From Oceanobacter mangrovi (lineage in GTDB: Bacteria > Pseudomonadota > Gammaproteobacteria > Pseudomonadales > Oceanobacteraceae), in contig NZ_JAHXZR010000009.1 of assembly GCF_019740315.1 (NCBI RefSeq), positions 163,325 through 227,324 of the forward strand: a stretch of DNA of 64,000 nucleotides. Reading direction: 5' to 3'. Below, piece after piece: positions 1 to 9,904 of the stretch. A program made the position numbers and the translations under genes. The notes beneath the pieces are model-generated. The model saw only the letters and a list, made by a program, of their open reading frames with translations, had not been told where the DNA came from and searched no databases. Position 1 is the first letter of the stretch; each line of letters begins with the position of its first letter.

Positions 1-1048
1 AGTGCCGGTGGTTTACGTGAATCAGGTGGGCGGTCAGGACGAACTGGTGTTCGATGGTGCTTCGTTTGCCATGAACGCCCGTGGTGAATGTGTCGCCCAG
101 TTGCCGGAATATGTCGAAGGGCATGGCGACCTGAGCTTTCAGAATGGCGATCTGACCGCTGTGGTTGCGGATACACCGGCGATTGCGCACCAGTTTGAGC
201 TGGCCAGTCTTTATGGGGCGCTGGTGTTGGGGGTGCGGGACTACGTTAACAAAAACCGCTTCAAAGGCGTGGTGTTGGGGTTGTCTGGCGGTATCGATTC
301 AGCATTGACGCTGGCGATTGCGGTGGATGCGCTTGGCGCTGATCGGGTGCAGGCCTTTATGATGCCGTTCCGTTACACCTCGGATATGAGCAAGCAGGAC
401 GCCGCCTTGCAGGCAGAGAAAATGGGCGTGCGTTATGAGTCGATTTCCATTGCCCCGATGTACGAAGCCTTTATGGAATCGCTGGCAGGTGAGTTTGCCG
501 GGTTGGCGGTTGATACCACCGAAGAAAACCTGCAGTCCCGTTGCCGCGGTGTTGTTCTGATGGCCGTCTCCAACAAGACCGGCTACATGGTGCTGACTAC
601 TGGCAACAAGAGCGAAATGGCGGTGGGTTATGCCACTCTGTATGGCGACATGGCTGGTGGCTATGGCGCTTTGAAAGACGTTTACAAAACCCGCGTATTC
701 GAACTGGCACGCTACCGTAATTCACTGGCCGATGGTGAAGTGATTCCCCAGCGCGTGATTGATCGTCCGCCGTCTGCGGAACTGGCACCGGGCCAGATTG
801 ATGAAGACAGTTTGCCTGCCTATCCGGTGCTGGACGTGATCCTGGAAAGCTATATCGAACGGGATATGAGCGCGGAAGATATTATTGCCGCCGGTTTCCT
901 GCGCGAAGATGTCATGCGGGTGGTGCGGCTGGTGGACGTGAATGAATACAAACGTCGTCAGGCCCCGGTTGGGGTGCGGGTGACCAGCCGTGGCTTTGGC
1001 CGCGATCGTCGTTATCCAATCACCAATGGCTGGAAAGCCGGTATTTGA
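1..1048 (+). CDS. nadE: Glutamine-dependent NAD+ synthetase, C-terminal part (cut by window edge)
   Basis: Makes NAD+ by amidating deamido-NAD+ with ATP; the glutamine-dependent type carries an N-terminal nitrilase-like domain that supplies ammonia. The visible 348 residues contain the end of that amidase domain and then the whole synthetase domain. The ATP-pyrophosphatase P-loop reads LGLSGGIDSALT near residues 92-103, followed by the TTGNKSEMAVGY motif near 199-210 and the RPPSAELAPGQ segment. The frame is open at base 1, and the family is usually about 540 residues, so the true start lies upstream; the GTG at position 2 is not a real start. A 12-bp-stem terminator follows the stop. Identification is secure. 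Confidence 0.95.
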   Translation, partial: VPVVYVNQVGGQDELVFDGASFAMNARGECVAQLPEYVEGHGDLSFQNGDLTAVVADTPAIAHQFELASLYGALVLGVRDYVNKNRFKGVVLGLSGGIDSALTLAIAVDALGADRVQAFMMPFRYTSDMSKQDAALQAEKMGVRYESISIAPMYEAFMESLAGEFAGLAVDTTEENLQSRCRGVVLMAVSNKTGYMVLTTGNKSEMAVGYATLYGDMAGGYGALKDVYKTRVFELARYRNSLADGEVIPQRVIDRPPSAELAPGQIDEDSLPAYPVLDVILESYIERDMSAEDIIAAGFLREDVMRVVRLVDVNEYKRRQAPVGVRVTSRGFGRDRRYPITNGWKAGI

Positions 1049-1075
1049 TTGCCTGGCCAGTTGGTTAGCAGTAAT

Positions 1076-1105
1076 AAAAAACGGCGCTGATTTGCGCCGT
1101 TTTTT
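1076..1105. terminator. Bidirectional rho-independent terminator between nadE and bamD
   Basis: A perfect 12-bp stem (1076-1087 pairing with 1094-1105, loop of 6) has A residues on the left and six T on the right, so it can end transcription on both strands. It lies between the convergent genes nadE and bamD. Confidence 0.9.
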
Positions 1106-1126
1106 ATTGTCAGAGCGAAAATAATA

Positions 1127-1957
1127 TCAGTCTTCGCTACCAAACAAGCCAAAGCTGATGATCTCCAGCCAGGTACGACGGTCGGTTTTGGCCAGCCCGC
1201 TGCTGACGAATTCACCGTCTTGCAATTGCGGATAGTCTGGATAGTTGAGCTTCAGAAGCGCCAGCGTCTTCTGCTCTTCATCTTTCATGCCCAGCTCTTC
1301 ATAGGCTTCGATCATCAAGGCCATGGCATCGGCTACCGCCCTGGTTCGAGGGTATTCGGTCATCACTTTCTGGCCACGGTTTGCGGCGGCAATAAAGGCG
1401 TGACGTTTCATATAATAACGGGCGACACCCACTTCATGGCTGGCCAGCCGTTCGCGCAGGTACACCATTCGGGCACGGGAGTCGGCGACGTAAGGGCTGT
1501 CCGGGAAGCGGGTCAGTAATTCGGAGAAGTAACGGAAGGCATCCTGCAGTGGGGTGGGATCACGCTTGGCAACGTCATCGGAGAAACGACGTTCAATCAT
1601 TGAAAAACCCATGTCGTAGGTAGCCAGTGCCCGAATGTAATAGGCGTAGTCAACCTGTGGGTGCAGGGGGTGCAAGCGAATAAAGCGCTCGGCAGCTTCC
1701 AATGCCGACTCCATATTGGCGCTGTTGTAGTAGGCGTAAATCAGCTCCAGCTGGGCCTGTTCGGCATAACGACCAAATGGGTAACGGGATTCCAGATCCT
1801 TGAGCTTTTCAATCGCAGCCAGCTGGCTGCCATTTTCAAGCGTGTCACGGGCTTCCTTATACAGTTCTTGCTCGGTTTGTTCGGTGGGTTTGGATGGCGA
1901 GTTCGAGCAGGCTGTGACGGTGACAGCAAGAAGGATCATCAGCCAGTGGCGTGTCAT
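1127..1957 (-). CDS. bamD: Outer membrane protein assembly factor BamD (lipoprotein)
   Basis: An essential lipoprotein of the BAM complex that helps insert beta-barrel proteins into the outer membrane. The 276-residue product starts with a lipoprotein signal ending in LTACS (lipobox Cys near residue 17), followed by TPR-type helices; typical BamD stretches include SRYPFGRYAEQAQLELIYA and the RDPTPLQDAFRYF region. The frame is open further upstream, but the ATG at 1957 places the signal peptide directly at the N-terminus, so I prefer it. The gene diverges from rluD, the usual arrangement in Pseudomonas-like genomes, with about 220 bp of shared intergenic promoter region. Confidence 0.95.
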   Translation of the reverse strand: MTRHWLMILLAVTVTACSNSPSKPTEQTEQELYKEARDTLENGSQLAAIEKLKDLESRYPFGRYAEQAQLELIYAYYNSANMESALEAAERFIRLHPLHPQVDYAYYIRALATYDMGFSMIERRFSDDVAKRDPTPLQDAFRYFSELLTRFPDSPYVADSRARMVYLRERLASHEVGVARYYMKRHAFIAAANRGQKVMTEYPRTRAVADAMALMIEAYEELGMKDEEQKTLALLKLNYPDYPQLQDGEFVSSGLAKTDRRTWLEIISFGLFGSED

Positions 1958-2178
1958 GGAGAGAATTCCTGATTCTGGATATACTGGTAACAAAGCGCGG
2001 TATTAAAGCACAGACGTTGTGTGACCCCAAAGCATCAACAAGGTGCCCGACAGGTGGCCAGCGGCTGTTGTCGGATTGTTGAATAGCGACCCGGTGGTCA
2101 TCCCAAACGCGCATAATCGATTTTTAGCCAACAATTGGCCTGCTTGCAAAACCGCAGTCGGCCACAGTCAGAGTCCCT

Positions 2179-3138
2179 ATGACCAACCAGATTTCCCAAC
2201 GAGTAGATGTTCCCTTTGAACTTGGCAACAAGCGCCTTGACCAGGTTGCAGCTGAGCTGTTTCCGGATTATTCGCGTTCGCGCCTGCAACAGTGGATCAA
2301 GGATGGCCAGCTAACCGTGGATGGCAAGGTCGTACGTGGACGTGACAAGCTGGTGGGCGGCGAAGTGCTGCAACTGGAAGCCGTGCTGGAATCCGAAGGC
2401 ACCTGGGAGCCGGAAGCGATTGACCTGGATATAGTCTACGAAGATGAGCATATCCTGGTAATCAACAAGCAGGCCGATCTGGTGGTGCATCCGGCAGCGG
2501 GTAACTACACCGGCACCTTGCTGAATGGCTTGCTGTATCACTGTCCGGAACTGATTCATGTACCGCGGGCCGGTATTGTGCACCGCCTCGACAAGGACAC
2601 CACTGGTTTGATGGTGGTTGCCAAGACCCTGCAGGCCCAGGTGCACTTGGTTGGCCAGCTGCAGGATCGCACCATGGGACGTGAATATGAAGCCGTTGTA
2701 CAGGGGCAGATGACCGGCGGTGGCAAGGTGGATGAGCCGATTGGCCGTCACGGTACCCAGCGCACCAAGATGGCCGTTTCTCCGTTAGGTAAGGAAGCGG
2801 TCACTCACTACCGTGTGTTGAAAAAATTCCCGACCCACACCCATATTCGTCTGAAACTGGAAACTGGCCGGACCCACCAGATTCGTGTGCATATGAGCCA
2901 TATTGGATATCCGCTGGTGGGCGATGTTACCTATGCCGCCCGTACTCGACTGACCCGCGGCATTGGCCCACAGCTGCGCTCCATGCTGCAGGCTTTCCCG
3001 CGTCAGGCGTTACACGCCAAGGCGCTGTCGTTATTGCACCCGGTGGAACAGGAATGGATGGAGTGGGAAGTGGATCTGCCTGCAGATTTTAAAGAGCTGT
3101 TGGCAGCACTCAAGGCTGACGCCGAAGCGGATGATTGA
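2179..3138 (+). CDS. rluD: 23S rRNA pseudouridine synthase RluD
   Basis: Isomerises uridines in helix 69 of 23S rRNA (positions 1911, 1915 and 1917 in E. coli). The 319-residue protein has an N-terminal S4-like RNA-binding domain (roughly residues 15-80, with SRSRLQQWIKDGQLTVDG) and a RluA-type catalytic domain. The active-site motif HRLDKDTTG near residue 137 carries the catalytic Asp, and LETGRTHQIRVHM follows. Its stop overlaps the pgeF start by 8 bases, and the bamD/rluD-pgeF order supports RluD rather than RluC or RluA. Confidence 0.93.
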   Translation: MTNQISQRVDVPFELGNKRLDQVAAELFPDYSRSRLQQWIKDGQLTVDGKVVRGRDKLVGGEVLQLEAVLESEGTWEPEAIDLDIVYEDEHILVINKQADLVVHPAAGNYTGTLLNGLLYHCPELIHVPRAGIVHRLDKDTTGLMVVAKTLQAQVHLVGQLQDRTMGREYEAVVQGQMTGGGKVDEPIGRHGTQRTKMAVSPLGKEAVTHYRVLKKFPTHTHIRLKLETGRTHQIRVHMSHIGYPLVGDVTYAARTRLTRGIGPQLRSMLQAFPRQALHAKALSLLHPVEQEWMEWEVDLPADFKELLAALKADAEADD

Positions 3139-3865
3139 GTTATTGCTCCCGGATTGGCCGCTGCCTGCTGGCGTACAACTGGCGATCAGTTGTCGCGGTA
3201 TGGCGAGCGGTGGATCAGCCGCTCCCTGGAATCAGGCCAATCTGGGTTTACACGTTGGCGACGATGCGGTGCAGGTGCAAAGTAACCGCCGGCAATTGCA
3301 ATCCCAGCTTACCGGCGTGAAGCAGATTCAGTGGCTCGATCAGGTTCATGGCAATGACTGTCTGACAGCTGTCGGCGCTGATCAAGCGCTCACTGCTGAT
3401 GCCTGCGTGACCCGGACAGCCGGTTTGGCCTGTGCGGTGATGACGGCGGATTGTTTGCCGGTTTTGTTTGCTGCACAGGATGGTTCCTGTGTGGCAGCCG
3501 CTCATGCTGGCTGGCGAGGGCTGGCAGCCGGGGTGCTGGAAAACACCATTGCTGCGATGGGATTGCCAGCCAGTCAGCTGGTTGCCTGGATGGGACCGGC
3601 GATTGGTCAGGATGCCTTTGAGGTGGGGCCGGAAGTTCAGCAAGCCTTTGCTGGTGCACCGCAGCGCTGTTTTCGAGCTGGGCAAGGAGATCGCTTGCAG
3701 GCGGATATCTACGGGCTGGCGCGCTGGCGTTTACAGCAGGCCGGTATTGCTGAAATCTGGTCGGAAAACTGGTGTACCGTCACTCAGGCAGAAAAGTTTT
3801 TTTCTTACCGCCGCGATGGCCAGACCGGCCGGATGGCCAGTCTGATCTGGATTGATGCTGGCTGA
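3131..3865 (+). CDS. pgeF: Purine nucleoside phosphorylase / peptidoglycan editing factor (YfiH, DUF152)
   Basis: A member of the YfiH/laccase-domain family, reported as a purine nucleoside phosphorylase and as a factor that keeps wrong amino acids out of peptidoglycan. The 244-residue product shows the conserved metal/active-site motifs DQVHGND, TADCLPVL and AHAGWRGL. The chosen ATG at 3131 overlaps the rluD stop; a longer open frame upstream is only the out-of-frame shadow of rluD. Overlap implies translational coupling with rluD, as in other gammaproteobacteria. Confidence 0.9.
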   Translation: MIELLLPDWPLPAGVQLAISCRGMASGGSAAPWNQANLGLHVGDDAVQVQSNRRQLQSQLTGVKQIQWLDQVHGNDCLTAVGADQALTADACVTRTAGLACAVMTADCLPVLFAAQDGSCVAAAHAGWRGLAAGVLENTIAAMGLPASQLVAWMGPAIGQDAFEVGPEVQQAFAGAPQRCFRAGQGDRLQADIYGLARWRLQQAGIAEIWSENWCTVTQAEKFFSYRRDGQTGRMASLIWIDAG

Positions 3866-3909
3866 TCTGGTTAGACGCTGTCTGAATATTGAGCTCGCCA
3901 GCGCAATAC

Positions 3910-4362
3910 TCAGTTGCAGTTTTCGCTAATAACCTTTTTGGCCTTGGCTACTTCCTGCTGATATTCGTCATCAGTTAACGGACGAACCTCATCAGTACCG
4001 GGGATCTTGAAGCGGCGACTGCGGTTGCCGCCAAGGGTTTCCATATACTGTTTCCCCTTGGAGCAATTTTCTTTCTTTTCACCTGGCTTGATCACATTAC
4101 TGGCTTCAGCCGTTGTGGTTGTCTGGTCGGTTTTGGGGTTGGCGATATCAACCAGAGACTTACGTTCTGCGGCCTGGCCTTCATAGTTCAACCGGACGTC
4201 GTAACGCTCGGCCAGGCCTTCATCGGCGCGTGGTGGCTGACTGCCAAAGTGCACCTGACCTTTTTCATCGACCCAGCGGTAGACATCAGCAGTTGCACTG
4301 GTGGTCAGGCAGACCAGTCCCAGTGCCATGGTGGCGGCCAACAGGGAAAAACGTAATGGCAT
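3910..4362 (-). CDS. DUF4124-domain exported protein
   Basis: A 150-residue protein with an N-terminal signal peptide (about residues 1-25, cleavage near TSATA-DVY) and a DUF4124 segment, ADVYRWVDEKGQVHFGSQPP, at the mature N-terminus. The rest is charged, with a KGKQYMETLGG segment, two cysteines (in ENCSKGKQY and at the C-terminal ENCN), and no membrane span. DUF4124 proteins are common in Pseudomonas-like bacteria and have no settled function. I chose the ATG at 4362 because the signal peptide begins there, although the frame is open 129 bases further upstream. Confidence 0.8.
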   Translation of the reverse strand: MPLRFSLLAATMALGLVCLTTSATADVYRWVDEKGQVHFGSQPPRADEGLAERYDVRLNYEGQAAERKSLVDIANPKTDQTTTTAEASNVIKPGEKKENCSKGKQYMETLGGNRSRRFKIPGTDEVRPLTDDEYQQEVAKAKKVISENCN

Positions 4363-4760
4363 AAATCTGATACCCGAAAATTGCAGCGAACAATGCTTGC
4401 ACACTATGCCAACGATCTCGTAAGTCAAGGAAATAGACCTCGTTGAAACACATCGGAAGGCCGCATGTTGTCTGGACAAACAGCTTTGCAATGTTAAAAT
4501 TGTCGGGCTTCCATCAGACCATATTGGCCAACATCCCGGTCAGGGCTTGACGCAAGCATTTCTGGACAACGGTTATCCTCCGATCCAGTTCTAAACCCGG
4601 CCGTCCGACCGACGACGGGACTCTGATGAGCAACTACAAGTTATTCATCCTCATCAACAGGGGATCATGCTGGTAGCGCGAGGCGAACACCTGGCGTGGT
4701 CCTGCAAGTTTTGTATTTCACTCATGCTCTGAGAAGAGCCTGTGCAAGAGGATAAGTACG
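4363..4760. other. Intergenic region upstream of ilvI
   Basis: About 400 bases separate the divergent DUF4124 gene from ilvI. I looked for an ilv-type leader peptide rich in Ile, Val or Leu codons followed by alternative hairpins and found none that is convincing. There is a GC-rich inverted stretch near 4600-4620 (GTCCGACCGACGACGGGAC) that could fold. Promoters for both genes must lie here but no strong -35/-10 pair was assigned. Confidence 0.4.
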
Positions 4761-6485
4761 GTGGAATTACTTTCCGGCGGAGATATGCTGGTTCGTGCGT
4801 TGCACGAGGCAGGTGTTGAATACATCTACGGCTATCCGGGTGGCTCGCTGCTACACGTTTATGATGCCGTATACAAGCAAAGTGCCGTGAAACACGTACT
4901 GGTCCGTCACGAGCAGGCCGCCGCCCATATGGCCGATGGTTATGCCCGTGCGACCGGCAAACCAGGCGTGGTCATGGTCACTTCCGGCCCGGGCGCTACC
5001 AATACCATTACTGGTATTGCGACCGCCTTTACCGATTCCATTCCGATGGTGGTTATTTCCGGTCAGGTGATGAGTCACCTGGTTGGCGATGATGCGTTCC
5101 AGGAAACCGACATGCTGGGCGTTTCCCGTCCGGTGGTGAAGCACAGCTTCAGTGTCCGTCGTCCTGAAGAAATTCCGGAACTGGTTGCCAAGGCGTTTTA
5201 TATCGCCAGCACTGGCCGTCCTGGCCCGGTGGTGATCGATATTCCCAAAGATATGACCATGCCGAATGAACGTTATGAATACGTTTATCCGAAGAAGGTC
5301 AAACTGCGTTCCTACACGCCACCACAGCGTGGTCATTCTGGCCAGATCAAGAAAGCCGTTGAATTGCTGGTGAAAGCCAAGCGTCCGGTAATCTATTCCG
5401 GTGGTGGTGTGGTAATTGATGGCAGTTCTGACAAGCTGCGCGAACTGGTTGATCGTCTGGATTTCCCGTGCACCAGTACCCTGATGGGGCTGGGTGCCTA
5501 CCCTGGCACAGCAGACCGCTTCGTTGGCATGCTGGGTATGCATGGTACCTACGAAGCCAACATGGTAATGCACCATGCCGACGTGATTCTGGCCGTTGGT
5601 GCGCGCTTCGATGACCGTGTGACCAACGCGACCAGCAAGTTCTGCCCGGACGCCAAGATCATTCATATCGACATTGACCCGTCTTCCATTTCCAAGACCA
5701 TCACTGCCGATGTACCGATCGTAGGCCCGGTTGGCAACGTGCTGGACGAAATGATGGCATTGCTGGATGAAGCCGGCGAAGCGCCAAACACCGATGCCAT
5801 TGCCTCCTGGTGGAAACAGATCAACGAGTGGCGTCCGCGTCACGCCATGCGTTTTGACAAGAACGACAATGGCCTGATGAAGCCACAGGAAGTGATTCAG
5901 GGTCTGTGGGAAGCCACCAAAGGCGATGCCTACGTGACGTCTGACGTGGGTCAGCACCAGATGTTTGCGGCCCAGTACTACAAGTTCGACAAGCCCAATC
6001 GCTGGATCAACTCCGGTGGTCTGGGCACCATGGGCTTTGGTTTCCCGGCGGCTATGGGCATCAAGCTGAACTTCCCGGATCACGATGTTGTGTGTGTGAC
6101 CGGTGAAGGTTCGATCCAGATGAACATCCAGGAAATGTCGACCTGTCTGCAGTACGGCATTCCGGTCAAGATCGTCTGTTTGAACAACGGCTCACTGGGC
6201 ATGGTTCGCCAGTGGCAGGATATGAACTACGAAGGTCGTCACTCCAACTCCTACATGCAGTCGCTGCCTGACTTCGTCAAGCTGGCGGAAGCCTATGGCC
6301 ATGTTGGTATTCAGGTGAAAACCCGTGATGAGCTGCCACAGGCTCTGGAAGACGCGCTGGTGAAATACAAGGATCGTCTGGTGTTCCTGGATGTGGCTGT
6401 TGATCCGGAAGAACACGTATATCCAATGCAGGTGCCAATGGGCTCCATGCGTGACATGTGGCTGAGCAAGACGGAGCGTACCTGA
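4761..6485 (+). CDS. ilvI: Acetolactate synthase, large subunit
   Basis: A thiamine-diphosphate enzyme that condenses pyruvate with pyruvate or 2-oxobutyrate, the first common step of branched-chain amino acid synthesis. The 574-residue protein has the three ThDP-enzyme domains in order. The N-terminal domain contains [12 protein letters not shown] and the catalytic Glu in [20 protein letters not shown]; the ThDP/Mg motif near the C-terminus runs from GEGSIQMN to LNNGSLGMV. The start is GTG at 4761 ([14 protein letters not shown]), matching the usual IlvI N-terminus. ilvH follows after 2 bases, so the two subunits are co-translated. ilvI rather than ilvB/G is chosen from the partner subunit. 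Confidence 0.95.
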   Translation: MELLSGGDMLVRALHEAGVEYIYGYPGGSLLHVYDAVYKQSAVKHVLVRHEQAAAHMADGYARATGKPGVVMVTSGPGATNTITGIATAFTDSIPMVVISGQVMSHLVGDDAFQETDMLGVSRPVVKHSFSVRRPEEIPELVAKAFYIASTGRPGPVVIDIPKDMTMPNERYEYVYPKKVKLRSYTPPQRGHSGQIKKAVELLVKAKRPVIYSGGGVVIDGSSDKLRELVDRLDFPCTSTLMGLGAYPGTADRFVGMLGMHGTYEANMVMHHADVILAVGARFDDRVTNATSKFCPDAKIIHIDIDPSSISKTITADVPIVGPVGNVLDEMMALLDEAGEAPNTDAIASWWKQINEWRPRHAMRFDKNDNGLMKPQEVIQGLWEATKGDAYVTSDVGQHQMFAAQYYKFDKPNRWINSGGLGTMGFGFPAAMGIKLNFPDHDVVCVTGEGSIQMNIQEMSTCLQYGIPVKIVCLNNGSLGMVRQWQDMNYEGRHSNSYMQSLPDFVKLAEAYGHVGIQVKTRDELPQALEDALVKYKDRLVFLDVAVDPEEHVYPMQVPMGSMRDMWLSKTERT

Positions 6486-6487
6486 TT

Positions 6488-6979
6488 ATGCGTCATATCA
6501 TTTCAATCCTGTTGGAAAACGAACCAGGGGCCTTGTCCCGCGTGGTTGGTTTGTTCGCCCAGCGTGGTTACAACATTGAAACCCTGACGGTTGCACCAAC
6601 AGAAGATCCAACCTTGTCGCGTCTGACCATGACCACTCATGGCGACGACCGCAAGATTGAACAGATCACCAAACAGCTCAACAAGCTGATTGAAGTGGTG
6701 AAGCTGGTGGATCTGTCTGAAGGTCAGCACATTGAACGTGAACTGATGTTGATCAAGGTGAAGGCTGTTGGTGCCCAGCGTGCGGAAATCAAACGCACAG
6801 CAGACATCTTCCGTGGCCAGATCGTTGATGTATCGCCAAGCGTTTACACCATCCAGCTGACCGGCGCGACCGACAAGCTGGAAGCCTTTATTGAGGCAAT
6901 TGGTGCCGCCCAGGTACTCGAAACCGTGCGTACTGGTGTGTCCGGTATTTCTCGTGGTGAGAAAGTCCTGAGCATCTGA
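6488..6979 (+). CDS. ilvH: Acetolactate synthase, small regulatory subunit
   Basis: Regulatory subunit that activates the catalytic subunit and confers valine feedback inhibition. The 163-residue protein starts MRHIISILLENEPGALSRVV, a canonical ACT domain, and has the second ACT-like domain from about residue 80 onward. The ATG at 6488, two bases after the ilvI stop, is the family start; an in-frame start 30 bases upstream lies inside ilvI. A terminator directly follows. Confidence 0.95.
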   Translation: MRHIISILLENEPGALSRVVGLFAQRGYNIETLTVAPTEDPTLSRLTMTTHGDDRKIEQITKQLNKLIEVVKLVDLSEGQHIERELMLIKVKAVGAQRAEIKRTADIFRGQIVDVSPSVYTIQLTGATDKLEAFIEAIGAAQVLETVRTGVSGISRGEKVLSI

Positions 6980-7000
6980 TCCTGATCAGATTGCCTGATG

Positions 7001-7036
7001 AAAAGCCCGCTGACTTCGGTTCGCGGGCTTTTTTGT
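7001..7036 (+). terminator. Rho-independent terminator of ilvIH
   Basis: A 9-bp stem AAAGCCCGC / GCGGGCTTT (7002-7010 with 7023-7031) is followed by a run of T. It lies 22 bases after the ilvH stop. Confidence 0.9.
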
Positions 7037-7053
7037 TGGCTGCAACCAGGGCG

Positions 7054-7296
7054 TCAGGACTCTTCGGTAATATCCCGTTCGAGAAAGGCGAATGTCAGAA
7101 ATATGCCGAACAACAGCAGCATCAGCACCGCAGCATTGTGATCCAGCGCCAGCATCAATAGCCCGGCAATGATCCAGCCGGTTTTGACCTGTTCGAGTCG
7201 GCGCTTGTGGGTATCAGTTTGAGTCCAGAGCAGATCTGGAGTATCGGGAAGACGATAAAAACGGCGTAGCCAGACGATCGGGTTCCAGTTCTTCAT
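7054..7296 (-). CDS. Small membrane protein of unknown function
   Basis: An 80-residue protein I do not recognise. The N-terminal half is basic and aromatic (WLRRFYRLPDTPDLLW) and the C-terminal half forms one or two membrane helices (GWIIAGLLMLALD, then AAVLMLLLFGIFLTFAFLE), ending in an acidic tail. The ATG at 7296 is preceded by a strong GGAGG ribosome-binding site at good spacing, so this start is preferred over one 42 bases upstream. It is transcribed toward the ilvIH terminator. Confidence 0.65.
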   Translation of the reverse strand: MKNWNPIVWLRRFYRLPDTPDLLWTQTDTHKRRLEQVKTGWIIAGLLMLALDHNAAVLMLLLFGIFLTFAFLERDITEES

Positions 7297-7539
7297 ATCA
7301 GCCTCCAACAGACGACTGATATAACCATAAGCCAGCAAATGGCAGGCTGCCGGGTAAAGCAGAATTCGATCTAAAAAGCAGGTTGGACCTAATAAGAGGA
7401 TTGGGTCCAGCAGGCGGATGGATAGCCGCGGGTTAAGATAACTGGGCTGGGATAACTGGGTTGTTGTGGGGCGAGAGCAGCGCCCGACACTGATAATCAG
7501 GTCGAGCGCATGCTCATCAGGACAGGATCGGGAAGAAAG

Positions 7540-8184
7540 CTAGATACGGTAAACCGACTTGGTCATCACTTTGGACAGGCCAGTCATTGCCAGTTTTACC
7601 GGCAACGGGAATTTGTGACCACCAGCTTCCAGTGCGACAGTTGCATGTTTGGACTCATCTTCGAGCATTTGCAGCAGCACGGCTTTGCTCTTTTCATCCT
7701 GTACTGGCAAGGAGCTGATATGACTGGTGAGATGCTTGCAAACCTGCTGCTCGGTGGCGGCAACAAAGCCCAGACTCATCTTGTCACTGATCTTGCCAGC
7801 CGCAGCACCAATGCCCAGCGACAGACCATAGAACACTGGATTCAGCAAGCTGGTGCGGCCACCCAGTTGTTTGATGCGGTCTTCACACCAGACCAGATGA
7901 TCAATCTCTTCTTCTGCTGCTTCTTCCATCGCTTCACGCACGTCAGGCAATTTGGCGGTTAATGCCTGGCCCTGATACAGCGCCTGGGCGCACACTTCAC
8001 CGGTGTGGTTAATCCGCATCAAACCGGCGGCGTGTTTACGTTCGGTTTCACTCATTTCCGCATCGGTGCGGCCATTGGCTGGGGTTGGGCGGCCAGCGTT
8101 GGCCGCACCGGGAACCAGGGTACGAAGGGCCTGATCAGCGCTGGTGATCAGGCGGTCGAGCATGGAAAACTGACGGGGCTGCAT
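7540..8184 (-). CDS. coq7: 3-demethoxyubiquinol 3-hydroxylase Coq7 (UbiF-type)
   Basis: A diiron monooxygenase that hydroxylates the demethoxyquinol intermediate of ubiquinone. The 214-residue protein shows the ferritin-like diiron ligands in order: [15 protein letters not shown], then [13 protein letters not shown], then [15 protein letters not shown]. The start ATG at 8184 has an AAGAGGT ribosome-binding site. In Pseudomonas-like genomes Coq7 replaces the flavoprotein UbiF. It diverges from the AAA+ ATPase gene. Confidence 0.93.
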   Translation of the reverse strand: MQPRQFSMLDRLITSADQALRTLVPGAANAGRPTPANGRTDAEMSETERKHAAGLMRINHTGEVCAQALYQGQALTAKLPDVREAMEEAAEEEIDHLVWCEDRIKQLGGRTSLLNPVFYGLSLGIGAAAGKISDKMSLGFVAATEQQVCKHLTSHISSLPVQDEKSKAVLLQMLEDESKHATVALEAGGHKFPLPVKLAMTGLSKVMTKSVYRI

Positions 8185-8378
8185 AAAAATACCTCTTCTC
8201 GCGCAAGCAGATGTTACCGACTTCCGCCACAAATATGCCGTGACATGCTAGTTTACGTTTTTCTGGACCGGGCTGCATGACTGTTGTCAGATTCTTGCAG
8301 CAAGCGCGCACGGCCAGGCTCGAATGTGGCGAGTCTTACCGCAAAATCAGCTTCCAAATAATCAGGGTGAAGAATCAG

Positions 8379-9848
8379 ATGCAGGATGTACATGACCTCG
8401 GCTTGATGCTGGATCGCAAGACCCCGATTCTGGTAATCGAAACCTGGGAAGAACCCCGGGCGCTGGATTTATTAACCCGTCTGGCCATAAAACAGGGCAA
8501 GGCTCTGCAACAGTGGACCTTGACTGATGGTCTGCGACGGCTGGGGTTTGGTGAAGATCCGGCGGTAGAAAAAAGTGAAGATCCGCTACGGGCGCTGTTA
8601 CACGTAAAAACCTCGGATCTGGATGGCATCTGGGTGTTTTGTGATCTGCATCCGTTCCTCGAAGAAGCTGGCATTATCCGCATGCTGAAAGACATCGCGT
8701 TGCAGCATGAAAGCTCGGGCAAAACCCTGGTGCTGGTTAGCCATCAGCTGACGATTCCAGCAGAACTATTGCGCCTGAGTGCCCGCTTCCAGTTGCAGAT
8801 GCCCAATGAAGAGCAGCTGATGTCGCTGGTGCAGGAAGAGGCGCGTCGTTACACCGCTCATTCCGGCCGCCGGGTGAAAACCGATGAGCTGACGCTGAAA
8901 ACCCTGGTGGCCAACCTTAAAGGGCTGACATTTTCCGATGCCCGGCGGCTGATTCGTGGCGCGATTGTCGATGACGGTGCGATTACCCGTGATGACGTAC
9001 CGGAAATCAGCAAGGCCAAGCTGGAGCTAATGGACATGGGCGGAGTGATGTCGTTTGAATACGACACTGCCCGTTTTGGCGATGTGGCCGGTCTGACCCG
9101 TTTGAAGCAGTGGCTACAGCAACGCCAGCAAGGTTTTCTGGAAGCGGAGGCCGATATGCGGCCGAAAGGCATGCTGTTGTTTGGTATTCAGGGCGGTGGC
9201 AAGAGTCTCGCTGCCAAGGCTGTAGCCGGTAGCTGGGGGGTGCCATTACTGCGGCTGGATATGGGAGCCTTGTACAACAAGTTCTTCGGCGAAACCGAAC
9301 GTAACCTGCGGGAAGCCTTACAGCTTGCGGAGTTGATGTCGCCGTGTGTGGTGTGGGTCGACGAAATTGAAAAGGCCGTTGCCGGTGACAGTCAGGACAG
9401 TGGCGTCAGCCAACGGGTGTTAGGTACCTTGCTAACCTGGATGGCTGAGCACAAGTCCCGGGTGTTTTTGGTCGCCACCGCCAACAACATTCATGTGTTG
9501 CCGCCTGAGCTGATGCGTAAGGGCCGCCTGGATGAAATCTTTTTTGTCGATTTGCCAAACCCTGAAGTGCGGGCCGATATTTTCAGAATCCACCTGGCCA
9601 AACGTGGTCACGATGCTGACAGCTTTGATTTGCAAATGCTGGCGGCGCTGGCAGAAGGATTTTCCGGAGCCGAAATCGAACAGGCGGTTGTATCGGCCTG
9701 GTATGCGCGGGAACAGCAGCAGACAGAATTGAGTCATGAGCAGCTGGCCAATGCCATCCGTATGACAGTGCCGCTGTCGGTCACTATGGCAGAACAACTG
9801 GCAGGCTTGCGGCATTGGGCCAGTGGCAGGGCGGTATTGGCTGACTAG
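8379..9848 (+). CDS. AAA+ ATPase, Ycf46-like
   Basis: A 489-residue protein in two parts. The N-terminal ~240 residues resemble the degenerate ATPase half of Ycf46-type proteins ([20 protein letters not shown] at the start). The C-terminal AAA+ module has Walker A GIQGGGKS, Walker [11 protein letters not shown], a sensor-1 segment [21 protein letters not shown] with a likely arginine finger, and a lid with SGAEIEQAV. The frame is open from an ATG at 8277, but those 34 extra residues look unlike the family; the ATG at 8379 follows AGGGTGAAG and fits homologues, so I prefer it. Cyanobacterial and plastid Ycf46 have been linked to CO2 uptake; the bacterial role is unclear. No membrane helix or peptidase domain follows, so it is not FtsH. 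Confidence 0.8.
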   Translation: MQDVHDLGLMLDRKTPILVIETWEEPRALDLLTRLAIKQGKALQQWTLTDGLRRLGFGEDPAVEKSEDPLRALLHVKTSDLDGIWVFCDLHPFLEEAGIIRMLKDIALQHESSGKTLVLVSHQLTIPAELLRLSARFQLQMPNEEQLMSLVQEEARRYTAHSGRRVKTDELTLKTLVANLKGLTFSDARRLIRGAIVDDGAITRDDVPEISKAKLELMDMGGVMSFEYDTARFGDVAGLTRLKQWLQQRQQGFLEAEADMRPKGMLLFGIQGGGKSLAAKAVAGSWGVPLLRLDMGALYNKFFGETERNLREALQLAELMSPCVVWVDEIEKAVAGDSQDSGVSQRVLGTLLTWMAEHKSRVFLVATANNIHVLPPELMRKGRLDEIFFVDLPNPEVRADIFRIHLAKRGHDADSFDLQMLAALAEGFSGAEIEQAVVSAWYAREQQQTELSHEQLANAIRMTVPLSVTMAEQLAGLRHWASGRAVLAD

Positions 9849-9904
9849 AAAGGGCTTTGTTCTGCGGCGATGGGTTCATACATGCGCCGCAGAGCGGGCC
9901 ATTG

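Noticed and set aside
4500..4760. Ile/Val/Leu leader-peptide attenuator before ilvI
   Set aside because: No short frame rich in branched-chain codons followed by a terminator hairpin with T run was found.
4851..6083. Long minus-strand open frame of about 410 codons opposite ilvI
   Set aside because: It is the antisense shadow of a highly conserved gene; its His/Arg/Gly-rich composition matches no protein and it has no ribosome-binding site.
7339..7539. Direct repeat GATAACTGGG and a GGTTGGACC-type inverted stretch between two minus-strand genes
   Set aside because: The repeats are short and imperfect, with no foot or partner elsewhere in the window, so I do not claim an element.
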